This document shows positions 36,563 to 47,522 of a stretch of 64,000 bases of DNA, piece by piece. Position numbers and translations under genes: made by a program. The stretch covers positions 16,790,878-16,854,877 of the forward strand of contig OY829326.1 of assembly GCA_963691655.1 (NCBI GenBank), written 5' to 3'. Positions within the stretch are counted from its first letter, which is position 1; each line of letters begins with the position of its first letter. Below the pieces are notes generated by a model. That model saw only the letters and a list, made by a program, of their open reading frames with translations, searched no databases and had not been told where the DNA came from. The stretch is from Toxonevra muliebris. Its lineage: Eukaryota; Arthropoda; Insecta; Diptera; Pallopteridae.

Positions 36563-38134
36563 CAAATCAATGAAAAAATGCACTCAACTTCTGCGTTTCT
36601 TAAACATAATTGTTGAGGATTTAATTTGACAACTGATTCACAGAAGAACAAATTAACTAACTCCCTAAAAACGCCCAAAAATGATTTCTTTCAATTTAAA
36701 ATGTGTAACTGATTTACGAGCATAAGGAGCTCGTAAGAGATATTCGGCATGGTCTCTCTAACTAAGATTTTGAGTACCCATCCGAAAATTGTAAATGCTA
36801 TTCTTTCCAACATCTCTTCAATCGGTTTCACATTCTAATTTTAAAGATACTAATTTCCTATAGGCGTATTTAAAGAAGGTGGTTACTAACTCGATGTGAT
36901 AATGAAATTATTTTTTTTTTTTTTTAATATGTACAGTTTTCGGAAACTGACGTTCTTTAAATGAGCTTTTTTTTTTGCCAGATGCAGTTAGTTGTGACGT
37001 ATTTTTGTTTTCGTACCAACAGCCAGACGGACTTCATCAACAAGCCAATCAAGAAAATATACACATAAGCTTTTCACATTAGGCTTTTAGTTAATTACAA
37101 ACTTGGCACTACCTAAAAGTGCATAGAAATAAATATATATATATATAGGTCCTTGTAACATGTTACTATTCCCTTGGGTGTTTGTTTATAACTAGCAACA
37201 CATTTGCTTTACTCAACTCAACACAATTTTACTACTGTACAGCGAAAGCGAGTGACAAATTGTTAGTTGCATGTCATTGCAGTTTTGTAGTAAAATTCCA
37301 AGATTTTTATCAACAAATTTTGAACAAAACAAAGTGTATTGCATACGTACCTGCACTATTGCTGCAGGAGGATTTTGAGTCTCAAGACTCATACCTCATA
37401 AGGTGGCACACACGTTGCACATCCAATACAACCAACGACAACCAGCACTAACATCAATGATCGTAAAGAGTTATAGCAGAATGGTACAGCTTGTAGTAGG
37501 GAGCAGCTACATGTTTGATAAATTATCTAAGGTAGACATTAAAGGGAAGGGCTAAAATGACTGTCTGTCTGTCCGTTTGTCTGTCTGCCCCATTGGTTCA
37601 TGAATGGTGAAAGTTTTTGCAGGCTATTTGCTACTTTTAACAGGATTGCTAGGATTTAATGATGCAGCAGAAGTAGTCGTTCGTTCGTTGGTTCGCTCAC
37701 TCGCTCACTGTGCAGCTTAAAAACCATTTAAATACAGTGCTTAGTAGTTCACTTTAGTTTACAGAACGAGTGGACTAAATGCACCTATAACCTTCTTCCT
37801 CTTCCTTTACTTCTACTAAGCATACATGTAAGTGATTTGTCTGTCTGTTCACGTGTAAAATTTCCCCTGTACTATTTACTGGTAGGTAAGAAACCGAAGA
37901 AGAAGAAGAAGAAGTGCTGCAGGTTTAGAGGTATTTGTGGTATTGTAGAGATTTCTTTTTCGAAAAAGATTTATTTATCTTTTCGTTTTAAGTGTGAGTT
38001 AGCGTTAGAGCCAAGTTGGAGTAGGTGAAAAGTTAGAAGCAGTACTTTGTTTTAAATTGCATTTAAAATAATTTAGCTTAACTTGCAGCAGCATAAACAT
38101 GAATTAAAGGATTTAGTTAACAAATACAGAGGCA

Positions 38135-38158
38135 TACACACACACACACACACACACC
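38135..38158. repeat. CA dinucleotide repeat
   Basis: Uninterrupted CA run of about 11 units. Confidence 0.9.
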
Positions 38159-38484
38159 TCAAACAGATGCATTAACATTCTCGTAGCACACTAATTCGCA
38201 GGCACTCAAAATTTCTTTCTTTCTTCTCCTATTTTTTATTTTCTTTTTTTTTTGTTTTTGTTAACTACTTTATAAAACTTTAATCCCACGACAGGTGTTC
38301 AGAGTTCACTTCACTACTTTATTATTCGCCAAATCATGGCAAATGCATAAAAAATGTCAGCACCGGTTTCATATCCCGCCCTCGTCCTTTTAGTCCTTGT
38401 CTTAGGTTTTGGTAATAGTGTGTGTTTTCTACTCTACTCTAAAAAGTATGTGAATGCAGATGTTTAACTCAAGCATCTTGCAGT

Positions 38485-38506
38485 CAGGCAGGCAGGCAGG
38501 CAGGCA
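38485..38506. repeat. GGCA tetranucleotide repeat
   Basis: About five consecutive CAGG/GGCA units. Confidence 0.9.
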
Positions 38507-38889
38507 TCAGCAGCAGGAAATATATTTTGCTGTCTCAGCATAAGTTGTGTAAGAATAATTTAACGTAGTTGTAGTTGCAACCAGGCAAGGACAGTTTTGT
38601 CTCTAAAATAAGAGCACGTACACCAGCAGGCACGCTGTGATATCTTCTTCCTTGCTTTCTTGCTTTTTTTTCTCTGGTAAGAGAAAGAATTTTGTGTTTT
38701 TCGAAAGTTTTAAGAAAAATAATTTTTCTTCATTTTTGCTTGGATTTTCTTCTTTTTTTGTTTATTTGACATTTATAAATAAGAATAAAGAAATCAATAA
38801 TATGTAAGCTATAAGCAGAAGTAATATTGATATTACCGAGATAGACAGCATTTCCGGAGTCACGATTAAGGCATGACTGACGGATCACA

Positions 38890-39285
38890 TTGAAAATTAG
38901 GAAAGAAATTTGTGGAAAGAGGGGATGCTTTCTTCGTCTGCCAAACAGTTTTATAATGGAAAATGTACGAAAGGAAATATTGAGTTAGGATGTAGATTCG
39001 CAACGGATGGCGAGGATTGTAAATGAAAAGAATTGGGTAAGGATTAAGAAGGAAAAATTTTTGATTGGGGGGAGAAGATTGTGAGTGGAAAGGATTGGGA
39101 ATGGAAGAGATCTAAGAGTATATTACAACAGAATTTGTGTTCTCATAGGATGGTATGATTAAAAATGAAAAATTTTAGGAATGGAAAAGATCTAAGAGTA
39201 TGGAAATGATCTTCAAAAGGAATTAATATTTTCAGACAATAGTAAGGATTGAAAATGGAAAGGATTTACTTTAAAGCAAGACTTT
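38890..39285. repeat. purine-rich degenerate repeat, about 80-bp spacing
   Basis: Words such as GGAAAGGATT and GGAATGGAARAGATCTAAGA recur; the latter (with GTAT after it) occurs at about 39098 and 39178, 80 bp apart. Units between are too diverged for a clean period. Confidence 0.5.
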
Positions 39286-39694
39286 CTACCGCTTATCAGA
39301 TAATATGTGACAGATACATATATTTGAGAATGTAAAAGAGCCGAGTTCTCAATCTCTAAAATTTTTTTATCTAAAAATTTCTTCAATTTAATACTTTTTT
39401 TTTCTTTGTTACCTTAGATTTATTATCTTCTCTGTTTTATTCATGTAAACAAAAGATGAACTTTGAAGCAATTTGTATAATAAAAAAAATTCATTTATTC
39501 CAAAAAATTCATATTTAATTATTTTACTTGGAAATAATAATGGGTTCAGTTATCTTAGCAGAATCTCTCTGTTATGCAACTATTTGATTGGCAATGCGAT
39601 CCAAATCACTCTGGCCTATTGGTGACAATTTACGGCCACCATCGGGATGCCACAGGCACGTATATCACAATGGGCATATATGAAATAAAATAAA

Positions 39695-40982
39695 CGTCAA
39701 ACAAGGAAAATCTGGCACCGTACTATATCTCCTGCAGACAAATGTCGTTTAAATAAACTAACCAAAGAGCTAAAAGCTTTACTTCAACAACGAAAGGAAC
39801 ATGATATGCCACAGTTTTTACAAGGCTTGGAACCAACTCACCTCTCAAATTATTCCTTGTGGAAGGTTAGTAAAAAAAATTAACGTCACGGTCACTTATC
39901 GACCCCCACTTCAAAAAGCCGATAACTCTTGGGCGAAAACTCCAACGGAGAAATCAGAGCCCTTCTCTGATCATTATAAAGATGTATTCTCGCAACACAA
40001 CACTGCAGGAAATCCTTCGACAGACGCCGTTTGTTTCTTCATTCTTAGAGGAACCCCATCAAATGGAGCTACCGATGAAGAAATTTACTAGAAGTGAAAT
40101 ATCTTCCACGATCAGTCCACAGACTTGTTGAAAAAACTCAAACAGCGCTTGACAGAAAAGAATATTGCTCAGCAGTTTTTTTTGGATATATCCCAAGCCT
40201 TTGACAGGGTATGGCATTAAGGCCTTTTATTTAAAATAAAAATGGCGTTGTCACTGAACGCTTATTTGCTTATAAAGTCATATCTTCACCAACAGCTGTT
40301 CTAAGTTAATTACGACAACGAAATGTATTCCTTTCGTCCAATCGAATTTGGAGTCCCACAAGGCAGCGTACTGGGTCCCATCCGTTATCTGCTTTATACT
40401 TCTGACCTACCTACAACAGAAAGTGTCCTCACTGAAACTTTTGCCGATGACACCGCTATTATCACGACCGCAATGAGTTCCATAGAAGCATCACTAAAGC
40501 TCCAAATCGGCCTTGATCGAATTTCTACTTGGTTAAGGAGTTGGCGACTGGAGGTTAACGGAAGTAAATCAACCCACATAACATTTACTACAAGGAGAGG
40601 CACATGTCCCCAAATCAAATTGAATAACATCTTTCCTAAAAAAGGAAAGCTCTGGGAATTCAATTTCGCCTTCCTCCTCTCTCCTTGGACCACAAACTCA
40701 TCCTTTATAAATCTGTGCTCTAACTGTGGGGAACATCCTCCAACTCTAACTTGGAAAACTTTCAAAGATTTCAGTCCAAAACTTTAAGAAATTTAGTGAA
40801 CGCTCCTTGGTACGTAACGAACGCCCAAATTCACCGCGACCTGAAAATCCCTCTAGTGAAAGATGAAATCAAAAAGATAGCTACAAAATATCGAGAACGC
40901 CTACAATCACACCCGAATGAACTAGCCGCTAATTTGATGTCATCATCACGAATCTTTTCAAGACTGAAAAGGAAAACGCCAC
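39695..40982 (+). pseudogene. jockey-like LINE reverse transcriptase remnant
   Basis: Segments of a jockey-clade ORF2 without an RNase H domain appear in order on the plus strand: a linker (KIWHRTISPADKCRLNK, FLQGLEPTHLSNYSLWK), reverse-transcriptase motif A (FLDISQAFDRVWH at about 40180-40219), motif B (GVPQGSVLGPIRYLLYTSDL), motif C (FADDT near 40437) and the thumb/C-terminal part (LRNLVNAPWYVTNAQIHRDL, RIFSRLKRKTP). The fingers region is mostly deleted, and several frameshifts and stops interrupt the rest. Upstream endonuclease is absent. The LINE-like sequence ends near 40982, where reverse-oriented RpS19 sequence begins with no poly-A between them. Confidence 0.9.
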
Positions 40983-40986
40983 TACA

Positions 40987-41220
40987 GTATACAGTCATTG
41001 AACCAACACCATCTGGACTGCGATAGTACAAATGGCGCTAAATCGATGCACAACGAATAGACAACTAGTCGGGATCATAAGGTGCCAACTCCTTGTACTT
41101 GGCAGTCTTAATGATGTCTATTTGATCGGGAACCTTCAATTTACCGGTATTCTTCAAAAAGACTGCTGCAGCTTTCACAACAGAGTGTTGATTAATATCT
41201 TGAACAGTTACGCCAGTTAT
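40987..41220 (-). pseudogene. RpS19: RpS19 (ribosomal protein eS19) processed-pseudogene fragment
   Basis: Minus-strand translation is colinear with the N-terminal about 78 residues of ribosomal protein S19, a 40S-subunit protein: [20 protein letters not shown], then [20 protein letters not shown], then [10 protein letters not shown], then RCASI and RHLYYRSPDGVGSM. No intron or frameshift interrupts it. The start codon is ATA instead of ATG, the Trp after DPD is TAG, and the Leu in SILRHLY is TAG, so it is non-functional. It is truncated after about residue 78, where jockey-like sequence begins in the opposite orientation. Lack of introns suggests reverse transcription of an mRNA, probably by a LINE. 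Codon-level similarity is high enough that the identification is firm. Confidence 0.9.
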
Positions 41221-41254
41221 CTTGCGTGCTAAAGTGAACCGGAAGAAAAAACTC

Positions 41255-41556
41255 TACTACTACTACTATTATGGCACAACAGCCCCTGGAGGGCCAAGAC
41301 CGAGCTTTTCGCATCCATTCATGTTGTGTGAAATAATATTTATACACGAATAGAAGGGACCTACAATGCCGAATCCAAACGGCGAAGTGAAAAGCTTTTC
41401 ATAGGCATTTTTTCTACTCGCAATTGCCAACCAAGAGATGGTGGCGTATAGAAAGATTTTTATTTTCTATTTTTGATTTTTGAGCGTGAACCCGAGCACC
41501 TCTGCGTACAACACACTAACCACTAGGCTACGGCGGGCGACCACACTTAAACTCAT
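41255..41556 (-). mobile_element. tRNA-derived SINE, copy 2
   Basis: Read on the minus strand from about 41556. The head has an RNA polymerase III A box (TAGCCTAGTGG, then TTAGTG) and a B-box-like GGGTTCACGCTCA about 30 bases later. The body contains TATGAAAAGCTTTTCACTTC, CCGTTTGGATTCGGCATTG and TAGGTCCCTTC, followed by GCTCGGTCTTGGCCCTCCAG. It ends in a TAG/TAA triplet tail (41255-41275), as LINE-mobilised SINEs often do. From memory, the GTTYGGAxTCGGCA...GTAGGTCCCT core is common in fly SINEs. Copy 1 is at 2594-2855. Confidence 0.85.
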
Positions 41557-43787
41557 TAACCCCAAAATTCTCCTATTGTATCCGCTAGTGCGTGTTATAT
41601 TTGTACACGGAAAAAAGCTATTATCATAATAATGCAAATGTATAAACCTTTTTTGCAATCACCAGACACTCACTCCATTTAACTTGCAATCCATAGAGAG
41701 AAAATTCTAAAATCGTTGGTATTTTTCCCCACCTTCCAGTTTTTACAATCTGTGATAAAATCAAGAAAATGATTGTAGATACTTAACTCATTCATTCGTT
41801 TCGGTTCATGTTGTTCAAATTTGGTTTGTTGCTTTTACTTGTATTATTTTTGTACAAGGCCCAAACGATTTCACTACATAACATTACATTGCATTACATT
41901 AGGTTCAAAAAAGTTCAATACAGCACAGCTCATTTCGATTCGGTTTGATTCCATTTTGCATCCTCATCCTCACCCCCCTCATTCATTCAAATCCATTTCA
42001 TCCGTAAGTTAAGAAGAAGAAGAAGAAGAAGGATTTATGTAAATTTAATTTGAAATATGTAAAGCCAATTCCATAAAAATGGTCGTTTGCAACGGTTCAG
42101 TGTTAAGTTAACAACAACACAAAATGGCTGTCAAGTATACTTAACATCGTATCGCATCGTCAGGCGTTAAGTAGTTGTATTTATATATATGGAAAACACG
42201 AATATACAAACCTACTTTTGTAATATTAGTAGATGCCTCACTATAAACTCGTTCCTTACCACTTATTTATGTCTACTTGTATTGCCTGCTGTTGTTACTG
42301 CTGCTGCTGCTGCTGTTGGCTTGATTAACACATTTGCCACTTTGCTGTTTACTACGAGTATATGAAAATGAAACGCTAAATTTAATTTTTGAAAAGGGTT
42401 TAGATTTTAATGCGTTAATCGAATTTGACTTTTGTTTTATGCATTTAAAATATTTACGAGCAGACAAACAAGTTTTCTTCCTTTTTGTCTTTTTTTATTT
42501 GCTTTCTTTTTGAAATGATGAAATGTGTGTGCGTGCTCAACATAAATTTTATTAATTTTATCAACAGTTGTTTATGATAGGAGAAAGTACAGTTGGTTAG
42601 TTGGTTTAATTTTACAGGGAGTAAGTTAAGGAAATTTGTTTTCGATTGTTATAAAGCTTTTTTCTGAAGATTTACAGCATGCCATCGGTACGTATGAGTA
42701 ACATTTCTATATAGTAAATACAATTTGCATATCAAAGTTGCTGCTATATCCTTGACCCCTTCTATATATACAGGATTTACATATAACTATGTACATATGA
42801 TCATCTGTTTATATAAGAAATGTACTCAATAATGAAATTGCAATAATATTGTATAAGATTTTTATTTACTTTTAATATTTTTCTCATTTGTGTTTCTTTT
42901 TTGCTACTTCAGCAATATTTTCACTTATTATTCTTTGCTATGCAATGATATACATAGAGTTAGTACAATGAGTAACAAAATGAATGACAATAGCAACCAT
43001 AACAACAACAACTCTGGCATAATATAGCGAGAAATTGCTACAGGGGAAAATTTTTCAGTATTTTGTCTTTTTTATTATTTTTTAATCGATACTCTCGTCG
43101 AATTCTTTTGTTTCAACATTGTATGTGATGGAACATTGTTTGTTTGTTTGTTTTTTTTTTTTTTCTGTCTGTATGGGAATTTTGTAGTGCAGTGTAGTAA
43201 GCAGCAAATGCATTTTGTCCATTGTTCAAATACTAAAAATATGTTGACAACAATAACAATAATAACATTTTTTTCCTTATTTTTACAATGTAAACGCTTT
43301 TGTTTGTGAAAAAAGAAAAACATTACAGTGTAGATGATTCCAAGAAGTAATAATTATAATTTAAAGGTAGATGCAAGCCATAGTTGAGCAGAAAAACGAT
43401 AACATTTTTTCACTCCCATTTGTGGTATAGGAAAAATATCGAATATATCCGAAATCTGTTCGTTATTCCTGAATATCTGTTGCCCTCTAAAATAGGAAAT
43501 GAATTAAGTCTATATTTTATTTAAAATTTATAATCTATAATCCGCTCCAATCAGCTTTTGCTTCAGCTATTACTTACAACAAATTCAAACTAAATTCATG
43601 ATTTTTTTGTTTCTTTTTTTTTTTTTTGTTTATTGATTTTCTTGCTATCAAAATTTAATTGCATAAGTTCATAATTGATGTGACAATTAAGCAAAGAGAA
43701 ATCTACCAATTATAGATAGCACGTGGACGAGTATATATATGTATATGTGCCTCTTATCACTAATACTGAAATAACGAAGCAGGCAAG

Positions 43788-43814
43788 CACACACACACAC
43801 ACACACACACACAC
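43788..43814. repeat. CA dinucleotide repeat
   Basis: Thirteen uninterrupted CA units. Confidence 0.92.
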
Positions 43815-44315
43815 CGCACAATGAAAAATCGATTAGTTATTAGTTAAGAAGAGAGACTTAAAACATATCATCGATCAAATGTCATTCATACAAATCGAAA
43901 TGCGTGCAACTATGCCATTTTTATATACACAAGAACATAAGCACCAACAAAACATACACACATAGATAGAGAGATTTGTATGTACCCGCGTTTGCAGCTT
44001 TATTTCAGTCACCCTACCGAACCTTACCCTATTCTATCCTCCTACTCTCCTCTCTGTGGTATTATATGCCATTCACTTAGTTTTTTTTTTTTTTTTAAAT
44101 CCTTTCCACATACTTCTCGTCGTAGTCGTACTACATCCAATCTGCTGACAGCGGCTAATTCCCGGACATAATGCTTCTCCATCATATGAGTGCTGAGTAT
44201 TATTTTAACATCAGCACACACACACACACACACACATGCATATGTGCACACAGCAGTTTGGAATTGAGAGTTGATAGGCGATTTTGTTTGACAGATGAGT
44301 TTTAGAATTTTATGT

Positions 44316-44317
<2 letters not shown>

Positions 44318-44361
<44 letters not shown>
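44318..44361. repeat. TG dinucleotide repeat
   Basis: About 22 uninterrupted TG units, the longest dinucleotide run in the window; a CA run lies about 100 bp upstream. Confidence 0.95.
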
Positions 44362-44362
<1 letters not shown>

Positions 44363-45014
44363 GGTGTATGTTTTCATTCCCTCTTTTTTTTCTAACAACA
44401 GCACCGATGTCATTGCAATACGTAGAGGAGGGAGCATGTGTGTGCCACCATATGGTCGCATAAGTATGTGAATTGGGTTCAAATCAAAACACGCGCGCGT
44501 GGGTCGTCGTTACAGCAGTTGAGTTTAAGGATTGAGTTTTTTCAGGCGTTATAAATAGATCAATGTCCTTTGTCATTTGAAGCTATTGGAAATTATTCAC
44601 AATGGATCCTTTTCTTTGCTACTGCTGCTGGCTCTACTGCTACTGCTGCAATTTAATGGGTTCACCCACACAACTATTACAGAGACGGTGGATATGAGTT
44701 TGTGTGTTTTTTTTTATGTGATGGAATTGTGATAGTGTGACGTTAACACACAGGCACACACACTCACACACTTCACATTTTATACACATTTAATAAACAC
44801 TACACAAAGTGGAAAATAATAATTTATTATATGTATGCATGCAAGATTTATTTTTTAAAGGCGGTCAGTGCAGTTCGAATGAGATTGGTGATTGAGAAGT
44901 TTGATATTAATTTGAAAAATATCAATCTTCTGTTTTTCGACTTTCTTTACAGTAGCGAAGTGAAATTCGGATTTTGTGGCGCAAAAATTTTATGTTATCT
45001 TTTTTGCACATGTA

Positions 45015-46296
45015 AAGGGTGTTTTTTTTTAGAAATGTGGTTTTCAAGAAGAAATAAAACGCATTTTATATAATGTTATGGCCAAGAATTTAGCTTTATT
45101 ATAAAGATAAGGGTTTGCCACTATGTTTTAAAAATAATTTCGAGCAACTGGCCGCCGCGGCTGGCTCGAATAAATCCCAGCCGAGAGGCCCAATTTTCGA
45201 CCACTTTTGGCAGCAATTGGGGCCGTATGTCAGTAATAACGCGCCGAATATTCTCTTCCAAGGCGTCAATCGTCTCGGGCTTATCTACACAAAAAATAGT
45301 TCAGCGGTGTTAAATCGCACGATCTTGGAGGCCACGCCACAGGCCCACGACCCGAGATAATGCGCTCACCAAAAGTTTCCTTCAATAAATTGATTGTTTC
45401 GTTGGCTGTATGGCATGTAGCGCTGTCTTGTTGGAACCAAAGGTCGTCCACATCAACATCCTCCAATTCAGGCACGAAAAAGTTATTAATCATGGCTCTA
45501 TAGCGTTCCCCATTGACTGTAACATTATGGGCGGCTTCATCTTTGAAAAAATATGGACCAATGATTCCCTCTGCCCATAGAGCACACCAAACAGTGACTT
45601 TTTGAGGATGTAACGGCATCTCAACAATGGCTTGTGGATTATCATCACTCCAAATGCGACAGACAATTTTGCTTATTAACGTACACATTCAACCAAAAGT
45701 GAGCTTCATCGTTGAACAAAATTTTCTTGTGAAAATCGGGATCGGTGGCCATCTCATTTTAGGCTCATTCACCGAACGTGCGACTCGCTTGATGGTCGTT
45801 CGGCTTTAATTCTTGCACGAGTTGGATTTTGTAAGCCCGCCAACCAAGATCCTTCCGCAAAATCTTCCATAAAGTGGATGGGCATAGCTTCAATTGTTGC
45901 CCGCGATGGCGGATGAACTGATTCAGGTCTTCTTCGATAATCTGCTCCACAGCAGCAATAGCGTATTCGGTGTGCACTGTACGGCGTCTCTGAGGATGCG
46001 CATTATTCACTAGAGTAAACGTGGTGCAAAACCGATCCATGGTTGCTCGAATTATCGACTCTACTGAGCGATTATGTCGACCGAATATTGGACGCAGCAG
46101 GCGATGTGTCGCGCGAACCGAACTATTATTTTGGTAATAAATTTGCACGATTTGCAAACGTTGTTCAGGAGTAAGTATATTCATTATGAAATAGCAAACC
46201 AAACTGAGAATAAGCCAAGTGACAGCTGTCAAAAAGACCAACTCCAAAAAAAAGTATTGCCAGATTGAAAACCACACTTCTGAAACAAATATCCTT
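45015..46296 (-). mobile_element. rosa-like DD41D mariner, full length
   Basis: The left end reads AAGGGTGTTTTTTTTTAGAA then ATGTGGTTTTCAA from 45015. The right end, read inverted from 46296, is AAGGATATTTGTTTCAGAAG then TGTGGTTTTCAA. TA borders each end (45013-45014 and 46297-46298). The length of 1,282 bp fits the mariner class. The encoded transposase has the 41-residue spacing of the rosa subfamily known from tephritid flies. Confidence 0.9.
45129..46184 (-). pseudogene. rosa-like DD41D transposase with third catalytic Asp lost
   Basis: Start ATG at 46184-46182 (MNILTPEQRLQIVQIYYQNN), then the first HTH, RRTVHTEYAIAAVEQIIEED, and a second DNA-binding part (LKLCPSTLWKILRKDLGWRA). After a break near 45770 comes FNDEAHFWL (first Asp), then KVTVWCALWAEGIIGPYFF, FQQDSATCHTANETINLL (second Asp) and WPPRSCDLTPLNYFL. 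Counting from the second Asp, 41 residues precede the Asn of LTPLNYF, where the family has Asp; the AAC codon is at about 45303. Frameshifts occur near 45770 and 45660. About 10 codons are deleted after LNYFLC, after which DKPETIDAL...IIF continues in another frame to about 45130. The copy is dead by several criteria. Confidence 0.92.
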
Positions 46297-46298
46297 TA

Positions 46299-47520
46299 TG
46301 AGTATCTACTGAATCTGAAAGTAAAAGTTACTTATGATTCAGCAATTTACATATATGGTAGACACTTGGTTTTATATTTTACGCGGTTTTTTTCGACAAA
46401 AAGATATTTCTAAATAGGGTTACTTGGCAACTCCTGTGGTCAGAGTTGGGTAGTAATGATAGTATAAAAACATGTTATTTTCTAATTATTATCATGCCGA
46501 ACAATGAACCTGATCACCTTACGTAGCTGTATGACGTTTTGAGTTTTTGTTTCGAAAAAAAGAATAAAACTCAATCATTAATTTTTATTTCTGAGCATAA
46601 AATAAAATCCAAACAATAATTTTTATTACTGAGCAAAAAATTTAATGCAAACAATAATTTTTATTCTCTAATCAATCGTTAATTGATTTTTTTCGATTGA
46701 ACAAAAACATAAAAATCAAACAATAAGTTTTATGCTAGGTTGAGAAAATAAAACTCAGACAGTTATTATTAGCGTTGATCGAAAGAAATTGGAATTACAA
46801 AACAATTATTAAATTTCGATTTTTTTATACTGATTTCCTTCTCAGATTTTTGGGCTTTTAATATTTTTTCAGGGTTTTTGCTAGTTTCTTAACCTACGGA
46901 CCACATTTTTTCGAGGCGAATTTCTGCACTTCATGAAATTAATTAGTCATATTTCTTATTGTTTTGAATGAAATAAAAATGTCTTCTACAAAACATTGCT
47001 ATGGTCATTAGGTTTTGAATTGTATCTTTACAGCATCGCAGCTTTCATAGAATAAAATTTCACGGTCCAAAAACCTTTCCCGTAAGTGATGAAAAGAAGC
47101 TAAATTGCTTTTTCCTGTTTTTGTAAAAAAAAAATGTTTACCGATTTATCTGGTGGGGGCAATTCAATATATATAAATAATAATATTAAAATTCTCACTT
47201 TATAAGGCAAAATTTTCAAAGAATCAATAATAATTTTTTTTTCTTAATTCAGCTCCAGGATAAAAATTTCAAATAAAAAAATTGTTTCATGATAGTTTTT
47301 TAGGAGACTATGAAAATTAAATCTAGATGTTAATTTTCAAAGTCATGACTTAAGTTCATGTCAATTTCGTTATTTGAAGTTACATATAAACAGGTTAATG
47401 AACAAAAATTGGAAACCTAAAAATGAAACTCTAAATGTGGAAATGATCATCAGTTTTCGTTTTGAAATCCGAAATCAAAATTCATGTCGAAAATATGTAT
47501 ATCGCACACTGTCTCATATA
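46299..47520. other. AT-rich noncoding stretch with a short tandem repeat
   Basis: No gene. The only structure seen is the 38-bp repeat at 46565-46745. Confidence 0.55.
46565..46745. repeat. about 38-bp AT-rich tandem repeat, 3 or more diverged units
   Basis: AATTTTTATTnCTGAGCA occurs at about 46580 and 46618, with a further diverged AATAATTTTTATTCTCTAA unit after it and a possible inverted-looking TTTTATG unit near 46730. Confidence 0.6.
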
Positions 47521-47522
47521 TA

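Larger units (their letters stand above)
36563..39690. other. noncoding stretch with simple repeats
   Basis: No supported gene. Poly-T at about 36909-36925, TA run at 37133-37147, CTGTCTGTC words near 37561-37585, AGAAG triplets at 37895-37912, CA run at 38135-38158 and GGCA tetranucleotide run at 38485-38506. 38330-38400 is a less AT-rich, non-repetitive patch. Confidence 0.6.
41557..45012. other. noncoding stretch with microsatellites
   Basis: No supported gene. Besides CA/TG repeats listed separately: AGAAG triplets at about 42010-42031, CTG triplets at about 42288-42318, poly-T at 43150-43164 and 43612-43627, CA run at about 44214-44236 and CTACTGCTG words at 44617-44650. Open frames at 43980-44482 derive from the CA/TG tracts. 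Confidence 0.6.

Noticed and set aside
40394..40765. 123-codon minus frame across the LINE
   Set aside because: It is antisense to clear reverse-transcriptase motifs on the plus strand.
44042..44482. 146-codon minus frame with a Thr/His run
   Set aside because: The run is the translation of the TG/CA dinucleotide repeat at 44318-44361; the rest has no recognisable motif.
46438..46480. CAGAGTTGGGTAGTAATGATAG as a hAT-type terminus
   Set aside because: No matching inverted end was found within the next few kilobases and no 8-bp duplication could be assigned.
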